64,000 nucleotides of DNA from the NCBI GenBank assembly GCA_028673005.1, contig CM054113.1, forward strand, positions 176,621,956-176,685,955, written 5' to 3'. Below, piece by piece: positions 45,601 to 57,600 of this stretch. Below the pieces are notes generated by a model. That model was not told where the DNA came from, did not search any database, and was given only the letters and a program-made list of their open reading frames with translations. Position numbers and translations under genes: made by a program. This DNA comes from Tanypteryx hageni (Eukaryota > Arthropoda > Insecta > Odonata > Petaluridae). Position 1 is the stretch's first letter, and every line of letters starts with the position of its first letter.

Positions 45601-48600
45601 ATTCTTTTGGTTATTATTCTGGTTAGAACTTTAGCTGTATGAGAAATTAAACTAATAGTTCTGTAATCCTTACAACATTTTGCATTGTTCTTTTTCTCCA
45701 GTGGTACCATCACAACATCTAAAAAATCTTCAGGCCATATGCCAGTATCATATACTTGGTTAAAAAATTTTGTGAGTTGCTTAACTGCTTTAGACCCCAA
45801 AACCTTAAGAACGTCCACGGGTATATCATCACTCCCAACAGCCTTCCTTCTTTTCATGTCATCAATTGCTCTTTTAACTTCAGACTCGAGAATACTTGGT
45901 CCTAGCTGATATTCTTCCACATCCTCTTTTTCATTTAATTCAATATTTCTTGGCTTTCCTTCTTTGTCATACAGAACCTCAATGTATTCTTTCCAGACAT
46001 TCTTTACATTGTCTGGCTCCGATACTATTTTACCACTTTTGCTCATGATTCCTTTACGTCCTATCTTTCTTGCTTTTTTCTTGAATAGTTCCCTTGCTTT
46101 GCTATACATGAGGTCTGTTCTACAAATTCTTTCACATTCGACAATCTCCTCGCATTTCTCATTTATCCACTGTTCTCTGGCTTTATCTGTTTCCCTTCTT
46201 AAAGCATTATTTAACTCCTTGTACTTTCTTTGGCCTTCTTCAGTGTTTATGTTCTTCCACTTTCTCCGCTCTTCCATTTTTTGCAGCATGGCTGCTGTGA
46301 TCCAGGGTTTTTTGTTTCTTTCACCCGTTATCTTTTCTACCTTCTTTTCCACTACATCTTTAATGTTGCTATGGATGTATCTCCACTCCTCATCTACATT
46401 CTTCCTATTTTCTTCATCTCTCTCCCCCAACCTTTCCTCCAGCTCAGTCATAATAGCCTCCTTGTTTTTAAGGAGTTCCTCTAAGTTCCATTTCTTGTTA
46501 ACTCTTATGTTTCTCTTAACGCTCTTCAGTCTGCATTGTATATTTGCCACCAAAAGGTTGTGGTCAGAATCGATATCTGCCCCTGGTAGTGTTTTCACAT
46601 TTTTAATGCTATTTCTAAATCTTTCATTGACTAGTATGTAATCTATTTGGTATCGTCTCTGGTCTCCTGGGCTTCTCCATGTGTAAAGTCTCCACTGGTG
46701 ATGCTTAAACCATGTATTAGTTACAATTAATCTATTTCTATGGCAGAATTCCACAAGTTTATCCCCTCTTTCATTTCTCTTCCCTAGTCCATATTTTCCC
46801 ACTATGTTATCTTCCTGTCCCTCTCCGACTACACTGTTCCAATCTCCCATTACTATGGTGGTGATCCTTCCTTTTCCCTCCTCCTCCAATATCTCCATAA
46901 TCTGTTCATAGATTTCATCTACTTCGTCGTCGCCAGCATTAGTCGTTGGCATATACACTTGAATTATAAGCATTTCCACTGGCTCCATCTGAAGTTTTAC
47001 GGCTATTATTCTATCATTAACTGTCACTACCTTGCTAATTCTTTCAGTTATCTCTTTTCTCATTATAATCCCCACTCCCCTTTCCTTTTTCTCCCCTCCT
47101 GAGTAAATAATCTTAAATTCGTCTGAATTTATCTCGCCTTCTCCTTCCCACCGAACTTCACTAAGACCTACTATACCTACATTATTCCTTCTCATTTCCC
47201 TTTTTAAGTTCTCTAGTTTACCCCCTGAATTCATAGTCCTAACATTCCATGTGCCTATTCTTAATTTCTCACTGCTTGCTTTCTTCTTATTAATGCTACA
47301 TTTCCTCTGTGCATCCCCTAGGGTTGTCCCCACCCAGAGATCCGATTGGGGGACTATTTTACCTCCGGAATATTTTACCCCAGAGACATCCATAGAGGTA
47401 TTTGCAGCTTTTCAGCCTATCATGGGAAATATAATGAGGTAGTTTCCCCTTGCTTTCCTCATCGCAGTTTCACAGAGTGATTACCCATCTGTAGCTGTTC
47501 AGATCCACATGATCACCACCTACAGAGGTACTGTTCAAGCTGCTGCCCTTGCACAGGGGGATGTAAAACCCCCAAGACTGCTTCTTAGTCTGACTCTTCC
47601 CCTCAGACCTTTCCGGCTTGGATGGTCCTACCAGGAGAATTATCTCCCGCCGGCATAGCTCTTTGGTTCGTAAGAGTACACAAACCCCCCCCCCCCCCAC
47701 CTCTGTAATGTTATGCAGTCCTTAGGGAGGGTAATGTGATATAATGATTTTAATTTTATTATAAGTGTATATTTAGTTACTAAATACCCAACATATTTAC
47801 TTACTAAATTTTAATACCCATAATGTCGATGCCAAGAAAATATCTCTCTGGGTGTCAGAAAAGAAAATTGGCTGAAGAGAAAGAAAGTCACAACCAGAAT
47901 TGTTTTCGTGGCTGCAAAATAAATCTCAGGCAAATGAAGAACAAAACCAACAGGAAGAAACTATGCAAGATGACAATCAGAATGCAGAAATTGTGGAAAA
48001 AAATACAAATGAAACGGCAAGTAAGGAAGAAATTATTCAAATTGACAACCAAAATGTTGAAATTGTGGAAAAATATATTGAATTGTCCGAAGAAATAAAT
48101 GTTCATATTGAAGTAATGGCAAGTCATGCTGAAGTACAATTTGATGAAACAATACACCAAGATAACAGCAACAGTGATCCAGTGAATATAAGTGATCCAG
48201 TTTTATGGCCAGATATTGTAAATGATAAATTTAGATTATTATGTGTCAAAACTGGACCTAAGCAAGAAGATCAACACACTTTCTCTAAAAATGCTGATGG
48301 TAGATCTTTCTCTATATCTTATTATTTTAAAACTATGCCAAATGGTGAAAAACAGCATCACAGCTGGTTAGTTTATTCAAAAGCTCAAGATTCAGTATAT
48401 TGTTTTTGTTGCGTATTATTATTATTTTCTAAAAATAGAGATAAATTTACACAGTTTACAGATGGTTTTAATAATTGGAGAAAAGTGATGTCGGTAATTT
48501 GAGATCATGAGCTTTCCGTTTGTCACATTAATTCTTTTATTGCTTGACAAGAATTATTAAAACAACTTGATTTAAATTACACTTTTGATAATACAATTCA

Positions 48601-51600
48601 AATTAATGTAAATAAAGAAACGGAACATCTTAGATTACTATTCCGAAGAATTGTAGATGTGATTTTATTCTTATCTATAATAATAATCTTCCATTAAGAG
48701 GGACTCAGGAGAAAATAGGAGCGCCAAATAATGGAAATTTTTTTAAGTCTAATCGAATTGTTAAGCGAATATGACCCTGTGTTAATGGAGCATGTAAATA
48801 GAATTAAAAATGTGAAGGAAAGAATTGTGCATCATTTGGCACATAGGTAGATCACAGGAGGAATTTATTGCGGCTTTAAGTAATGAAGTGCTTAATAAAA
48901 TTAAAGCTGACATAAAAGTCTCCTTGAATACAATTTGTTTATTTTTAAATTTTATTTTCTTTATTATTATTATTATTTTTTTTGTGAAAAGATGTTAGGC
49001 TTTTTTATCGTTGAGAAATTTTTTGGGCCCCCAAAAAATTACTTGCACCCAGGCCCCTTTATGGAGAAGGCCGGCCCTGCGTACACTGATCATTGCTTAA
49101 TCTTAATATAAATTAAAATAACTTAAAATTACCTAAATAAGAATGGAAAACATGATGACAAGGATAAACATAAATACTGCAGGATAAAACTTGCGAGAAT
49201 CTTGAATATGATGTTCACGGCACAATTCCAAAACAAAGCATGTGATGCTGGTGCGTAATAATACAGAGAAGATGGTAATATGGTGTATTAGCTCATTTCC
49301 TTACGCTAGTTACAATGAATAAAAGAGTAAAAAATTTATTACCAACATAGTATATTTATTATCAATAGCAAAAAAAAAACAAAATAGGCCAGAAAATAAA
49401 ATAAAACAAGTTTAATGAGGCAGTCATTGTTGAACAAGTAGCGCATGTGTCAGCTTCTTACTCTGCCATGGCAAGTAGTTCGAGTGATGGATAAGCAAAA
49501 CGAAAAAATGTGGATACCGAAACATTGTTCCATAATACATGAATGATAAGTGAAATGATGGATACCAGGGCCCATTGTATCATTTGATTTTTAAAAAATG
49601 AAATACATTGTGATTTCATCATTACTAGCTTCTGATAATTTTTGTTTAACACCTTACATAAATTAACATTGAGGGTATGGGTATAGCATAAATAACAGAT
49701 AAAAAGGTAGCAGCTAGAAAACAGCTTTTCAACTGGTGGCCTTAGTAGTAGGTGGCCTTTGAACGCATCTAAGACGAGCATTGTTCTCTGCCTTAAAAGT
49801 GCCCCAGGTTGTCTATTCCACACTATGCTTAGCCAGTCCTTTATTAAATCAGCTGACATCCATCCTTGGCCTTGACATTTAACAATTATTCCATTTGGTA
49901 GTACTTCCTTTGACACTGTTTTGTGTTTTAAAATAACATATGGCGGCAACTTTGTTCCGTCCGCTAATACAGCCAGCATTACAGTAATGCACAGTTTTTC
50001 ATTCCTGGAAGTTTTTATGATGACATTTTTTGCACCTTTTTCGTTGACTGTGTAATTGGATGGCATGTCGAAGTAAATGGGTGTCTCATCTGCATTACCC
50101 ATTTGGCTCAGAAGGTAATTATGACTTTTCCGCAACCGAATTACATGCCACTGGAAAGTTATTAATTTGTCTGTGAAGTTGGAAAGTAGAAGCTGGCAAA
50201 GTGAAATTCTTTGTCGCAGGCTAAAATCATTACGACGCATCATACGCACACACCATCCATTACTAGTCTTAAATTCTTGGTGTGGAATGTTTTGCAATCG
50301 TGCTAATTCTTGAGCTTTCAATTTAATGATATCCTGCATCACCGGTTTACCGTCCATTCTTTGAATTGCACAAAGTTTGCAATTTCCTCTTCTAATGCAT
50401 GAAATCGGCCTCGTTTTGGTCCACTAAATGATCACCGTGTTGAGTTACCACCTTCAAGTTTCTCTTTTGCTTGCTTCTACCTTAGCACATTTGCTTCAGT
50501 CACATTGTATTTCCTCCCTGCTGCACAATTATTTGTTTCTTCAGCATAGTGCACCATCATTAACTTAAAATTTCTGTCATAACTTCTTCTAATTCCTTTC
50601 AATACATTCCCTCTTACCGCAGTTCCTTTTTTCTCTATGCGATCAGCCATTTGTTTGGGGTATCTTATTTAAAAGTTATAAATAATAACTTGTCACTATT
50701 TCACTTTAAAACTCAGCAAAGCGTGTACTACTCAAGTGCTCTCGTAAATTTTCTACACTCTGAAACTCACGTCCACTTTACATCTGCCGTTGGCATACCA
50801 AATGCAAAGCATCATGTTTAAATTTTAGTAGATACGTTTAAATTGTATCAGTCTTGTTTACATTGTATTACTAGACACCCTAATTGGTGCCCACATGACT
50901 TTGTGTTTCATATTACGCATGGAACCGCCCAGCTGTAGTCAATTTTTTTTAACTTGTCACGCGGTTACCAACCTAGCTCTAAACACTTCCCTACCGCCAA
51001 AGTGGAACTATTGGTCTGTGGGAGCAATTTTAAGAAATTTGACCTTAAATTTTTAAAGTATTGTAGTAATTAATTAAATACGATGTATTACTTTATACAA
51101 TAATAAATATTTTAATAGACATATACTTGACATCTGGGTGTTTCATGGTGCATTTAAAATAGGGGTGTATTCTCACCTTAAATCCTCATACTCCATTCTA
51201 AGATGATACCTAATATTTTTAATGGCATTTTTGTGAAAAAACCTCGTTTTTCTTTAGGGTAAATACGGTATATTTTTTTGACTAAATGCCTCTATTTCTC
51301 TGAATGTATGCCATAAAGCTTGATCATCAGTATTTTTCAAATCCAAAAAGTACATAAAAAACCAAGTTCACTGAGTATTTCTTTCTATTACTAATGAAAA
51401 CAAATGTCTCAAGTATTAAAGCTGATAGTCATTGAAACAAGTGTAATGGTAGGTTGATGCAATAGAAAGAAATACAAGAACTGAGTATGTTGTTATTAAA
51501 TTCTATCTGTTTAGCATTAGCATATCATAATCATCTATTATAGAAATTGACGGTAATTGCCTCAATTTACAGAAATTGAATCATGAAATATAAATAAAAT

Positions 51601-54600
51601 TCAATTTCCTTTGTTTTCAAGGATTAACATATTGACTGGCAGTACTATCATCATTGCATATTAAATTAATTTCATGCCAGAATTTTTTATTTCCCTATAT
51701 GAAAGTCAAATAATACTTCTGTTGAGATTCAGTTAGTTAACACATTCCAATTGCATTAGCAGAATAATAGGATAAATTTTGCTGAAAAATATGTTAAAAA
51801 TTATACTTCATGAAAATGGCTCTTAACATAATTAGAATTGGTAATCTTGAAAAATTCTCACCTTGGACAGTACATCATGGCAAGAGAACTGAAGTGGCCA
51901 CTGGTTAACCCCATTAACATGCCAGCAACCCAATATGCCCAATCATTTTCTATTAGGACTGGGAAGACTCTATCAATATTTTGTGGATAATAATTACATA
52001 CCACAAAAAATGGTATGAAGAATATACGCAGGACAACAGGCACAACCAAATATTTTGGACCAGGCTGTAGAAAAACAATCAAGAGGAAAAACGTCATTAA
52101 AAAAGGTTATTATGGTTGGATTATTAAATCTAACTAAATTTGATTGGTTAATTTTTATAATGTGGTTAGATATAAAGTCTTACCCTTGTATTATATTTAA
52201 GGTATACATCCATTCGCATAAGCTACTACCGACTGTTTTTAAGTTTAACAGGTTGACTGTAGTGGCAGACACCGGTGCCCACTCTATTTTATCTCTTGTA
52301 GGATGCTGGGTGACTGCTGTCGCAGCATTGCAATGTATTCCATGCATCCATCCCAGCCAACATATATTTAATATTTTTTTAGAACTTCATTTTTACTATT
52401 TTTATATTTTACAAATGTGTGAACAGGCATGAAGGCATTGCAGATTAGTCAAAATCTACAGAACAATATACCTAAGTTTTATATTTTTAATTACACTGTA
52501 CAATACATTGTATAATATATTGCATTAAAATATGTAGTACAGGGCATCCCAGAAGTCTGGAAACATAGAGAAATAGACATAATCCTAAAGTTAAACAAGT
52601 AAATTTCTAATGTCAGTATTACATATTTCAGATAATAAAATATTCTGATGGCTGATTATACCAATCAAGTAAAGGTGGAACTTGCGTTGTTAGAAAAATG
52701 TTTCTTTAATTTTATGAATACAATGTCTATTTTACCCATGGATCCACATACCCTGTCCAATACATTGCATGAAAATGCAAATTCCACCCAAAAGGAGCAA
52801 TGCATTTTTATTGCTTTAAGACTGAAATGCATAAATGTGGCCAACCAGCCATGAGAGGTAGCCCATGGCTATTGAGCATTTAGGGTATTCAATGAACAAA
52901 AATCTGATGTGGCCACCACATGACTTTCTTCATACCTGTAATTTTGCTAAAAATTCCAAATAGGCTACATAATAATAAATATTTTAAGAAACTGCGAGAA
53001 AATTTTAGACTTGACAAAGAACAGAAATAAACTCAAACCATAGCCTTCTGATATTGGATATAGCCACAAAGCTCCAACAATTAAGAAAATAAAAGGGACT
53101 GTTACTAAGCATCAATTGTTAACAATAGTCGTCGGTAGGTGGCATGGTGGTGGCAGCTAAAAATATAAGATATCTCTATGGGAAAAAGTTTCAAACAAAG
53201 TTTGTAGAAAATTCAATGTCCTACAACTTTTATTCCAGTACATTTTTACATATATCAAATATTAAAGTAAATATTTCAAAATAACGGATGTGACAAGAGT
53301 AAACACCCACTTCCAGTTGACCGATTTTTACCAAAAACTAATCAATTCTTGTGACTTTCATAAAAATGTTAAATAAAAAAATTTTGCATTGACCTGATTA
53401 ATAGTTTTTGAGTTAGAACACCCACAAAAAAGGTGTCACACATGCACATCATCGAGAAAATGGTCAAAACGTGTTCAGGGGATCTCAAAACGTGTATTTC
53501 TGTTGAAATCTCAAAATCGATCTTTTTCATGAAAACAACTTTCCCCTATACTACGTATGGAGAAAGTAAAAATGGCTGACAATCAAAGCAGCTAAGAAAA
53601 TATTTGCTGCTTTGTCAAGTTGGCAGCAGTGACTGTTTTGACTTCAAAATCTGCAGCCAAGTCATGAGATGGACCTGATAAGAGTTTAGTTCATATCTTT
53701 GCAAAAGTGAGTGAAAGATTCATAGAAAAGAGATGACAACAAGAAGACAACTGATAAAGAACAAGCCAAAAAATCCAATGCTAGCACATCAGTGGATTTT
53801 CTTGGAATTCTGAACATTATGAAAGTGATGGTTGGGAATGTTAAGCTGGTTCAAGTAGGTACATGGAAAAAGATAAATAGCAACATACTATCTTTGGCGA
53901 TTGATAATAAGTGAAGTATTAGTAATTATGCAGAATTGTACAGCTTCCTTTCTGCTCAGACTGTGTCCACCCAATAAAATATGCATTATTTTTATGAAAT
54001 AACAATAATATTAAATGTTTAAAAACTATTTTCCCATATGCGTTAATATGCACTCAAATTATTTGTTAGGCTGAAAATAAATCAAAAATTAACTTTGGCA
54101 GTCAACCTGTTAATAACTTTAGTTTTTAGGGAGTAAATATGAGAAGAAATTTTTCTTAGTTAAGAATTCTTTTTCAAAATCACAGGGAATCATATTTTAT
54201 ATTTAATAAAAAAATTTGTTTCAAATAGAAGATGAAAATTATCTATAAGAAAGGGATACTTTTCTATGCCACAAATGTTGAATTTTAAGCACATATTACG
54301 CATTATATAGAGAACTGCAGAAATGAAAATAAATGAAATTTCATCTGACAATGAGAGAAAGAATACCATTATATAAATATGTAGTATATAGAGAATGCAA
54401 ATGAGTTTGAATTTATTTTCTCATTAACATTTAAATAGTACCTTAATTATAGTACATCAGTTAAAAACAGTTAATGTGTTAATCTAAACATTGGCCTTTA
54501 TTTAGTTTTATTTTTGTTTTAAATCATACTTACCCACTGAATCCATGCAGCAGTTGTGCATCCAATCATGGCAAATAAGTTGAAGGTAAGGAAGCATGTA

Positions 54601-57600
54601 ACAGCTGTGTAATACTTCTCAACTATGAAGAAATTCTGGTCTGACCTTTGGATATCTGTTGTCATGAATAAAGGATAAAAATGTTACAGAAACATGAAAT
54701 CATATTACATCTTTGTATTTTTCTGTTGATTAAAAAGGTCTCCACAAAATCATGAAAAAATTAACCAAATTAGTAAGAACAAGCAACAACCGAAAATATT
54801 TAAATTTTAATGTTTATTATTTACTTATGAGAAACAATTCAGGATAAAAAATTAAGACAGCCTAGTAGAAGAATTAGAAATTTGACCGCAATGAAAATGC
54901 AAGAATGAATTACAATAATGTACGAGAGAAAAGAACTAACCTGAATGGACGGCTGGAAAAACAGCCAATGTGACAAAGAACACAAAGAAAACATTGAAGA
55001 GCTGGGGTAGGCACTGCTTAAAGATTGTAAAATAAGGTGTCCGAGGTAAGACACCCAAGTTTTCTTTTAACTTTGATTGATGTCCTTTCTGATTGAGTAA
55101 CTCATGGTACCGATAGAATCTCTGAAAGACAAAAAATATAGAAAAATCAATAAATACTAGTTTAAAACTTGAATCAATTCAATAAAATCTTCGTTCTTAA
55201 ATTAACATAGATACCACATAATTTTAGTTTTATAAACAGTTTGAATGAACTAAACCAACAAGTGAGGTAACAGAATTCATTAAATAAAAAATCTGATGTG
55301 GCCACCTCATGACTTTCTCCATACCTGTAATATTTCTAAAAATTCCAAATAGGTTAAATGATAATAAATATTTGAAGGGACTGCGAGAAAAATATAAAGA
55401 CTTTATAAAGAACAGAAATAAACTCTATTGGATATAGCCCAGAAGCTCCAACAATTAAGAAAATAAAAAGGAGCATAAAGTGTTTACAATAGTCGCCAGT
55501 AGGTGGTGTGGTGGTAGTAGCTAAAATATTTGGTTTTTAAAATATCTCTTCAACAATGCATTATGGAAAAATGTTTCAAACAAAGGTTGTAGAAAATTAA
55601 TTTTTCTACAACATTCATTCCAGTACGTTTTTAAATTTGTCAAATATTAAAGCAAATATAAAAAAATGGATGTGACAAGAGTAAACACCCACTTCCGGTT
55701 GACTGGTTTTTACCAAAAACTAATCAGTACACCTTCCTTTAACAAAAATGTCAAATACATATAAAATTTCACGCTGATCTGATAAATAATTTTTGAGTTA
55801 GAGCACCCACAAAATCCTGGTCACAAACACGCACACAGACATGCAGAGACACAATCACACACACATGCATGCACAGAAACACACACAGGCAGACATGCAT
55901 GCACACACACACACATGCACGCACAGACACACACCCACCGACATCATCGAAAAAGTAGTCAAAACGTGTTCAAGAGATCTTAAAACATGTACTTCCGTTG
56001 AAATCTCGAATTTGATTTTTTTCATACTTCGTATATGGAGAAAGTAAAAATAAATATTATGAATAACATATTTTGCGATTGATGCTAAAATTATGGCATT
56101 AGTACCTTATTTCCCAGCATATAAGGTGTGCTTTCTTGTGCCTCAAGAATATGACCTGAATTGCTCACCAGATGAATTCCAATACTGGTAGTAAAATAGA
56201 ATATGTTTTGTTGTTTTGGTTGATGTGCACTTAGAATTTAGGTGGGGTTCTATGATGAATAAATTTTATCTCACTTGGCTATTTTTGTGTGCTGCATGAT
56301 TGTTTATCTTTCAATAAATAATTTAAGTGCTAAAATATGAATTTAAATATAAAAAAAATTGGTGCACCTTATAGGCTGGCAGCAGACTACTTTACTACAA
56401 ATAAGCTACACATAAGACCAATAATTGAAAATCTTAATTCCATTTTAATTAAAAATATAGGAGAAATAGTTGTTTCAATTTCAAGTAGCTGGGTTAAAAG
56501 AATGAAAAAATATGCAAATATTTTCTAATGCTACAAAAATTATTTTTATCGCACATTAAAATATATTCCTAACACCTGAAATGCATCACTCCATGCAATT
56601 TAAGTAGAAAGGTTGACTTTGAAAGGTATTTGATCCTTGAAATAAAATGCTTGTTTGGATTTCTCACAATAGTATTCAACACTGAGAAGCGCAACAATGA
56701 AATGTTTCATATAACTGTAATGTTAGTCATCTGTAATATTTTACTCACATTGAGAGGCAAGGCAAAGTAGGTGTCAAAACAAGCCAGGAGAATGAAGAGG
56801 GCAGTGATAAAGTAGTAGATAGCAGCAGTCCTAACATTTGGAGCAACTGCTAATGAAATGATGCTGATGATAGCTGTAAATGTTCCACTTATGTTCTGGA
56901 AGGGAAAATTGCACATCCATTTAATTTTACAACTTGATTTAAAAAACATTTTTAAACACATAATTAAAAAATTAAAAATTTTTACCTCAGAAATATATGT
57001 AAAAGCATTAATGACCAGATCAGAGGACTAAAGTTTTAATGGAACTTAGATCAATTGAATTTCTAGTAACCAATAAATGATTATTGGATGATATCTTGAA
57101 AGTAAGTGGCCTGTATGTACTATGTAAAAAAATTCATATTTTGATTTCAGAGGTTTCCTAGTGAAGTTACAAACGAAAAGCATCTAAGACTAAAAATATC
57201 TAAAGACTTTTACAAAGTATGTTACAATGAATGCACAACCAGAATGAGGTCATTCATCCTACTAGTTTGCAAACCCATTCAATTTGTACAACTTATGAAA
57301 ATGAAAGATGGCAAACCAACATTGCATTTCTAAAACACTGTGGAAGTTAAAAAATTTGACAGTAATTTCTTTATGTTATATCAGGAAAAAATACTGATAA
57401 AGGCATTAAAATATAAACAAATGAGTAATACTAATAAATGTAAATTAATTCATTAACTCACAGATCCCAGGACCACGGCTCCAGTGTATTTGAAAGGTAA
57501 TTTAGCTGCCATACCATACACAGAATTCTGGTAAATACCACATGCCACTATTGAAAAAAGATTAAATTAATAAATTTCATATTTAGATAAAGCATAGAAT

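Larger units (their letters stand above)
43812..49079. mobile_element. hAT transposon, interrupted by the RTE copy
   Basis: Perfect 11-bp TIRs CAGGGCCGGCC lie at 43812 and, inverted, at 49069-49079. An exact 8-bp TSD CGTACACT is at 43804-43811 and 49080-49087. Without the RTE and its TSD the element is ~1.92 kb, shorter than autonomous hATs, and retains only the N-terminal part of a transposase. GC-rich subterminal blocks contrast with the AT-rich core. It reads on the plus strand, opposite to the ENT host gene. Confidence 0.94.
42808..51861 (-). other. ENT intron 9 (9.05 kb), transposon-filled
   Basis: The donor is CCAAG|GTGAGA at 51861 and the acceptor TTTACAG|GGCAG at 42808. It contains a 211-bp pogo-like MITE, a hAT element with a nested intact RTE, and a pogo transposase relic. 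The remaining gaps (42808-43510, 49088-49457, 51271-51861) are AT-rich with nothing recognised. Confidence 0.92.

Noticed and set aside
57120..57460. Additional ENT exon in intron 5
   Set aside because: All ten exons already join in phase and cover the full ENT fold; no splice-bounded open frame here.
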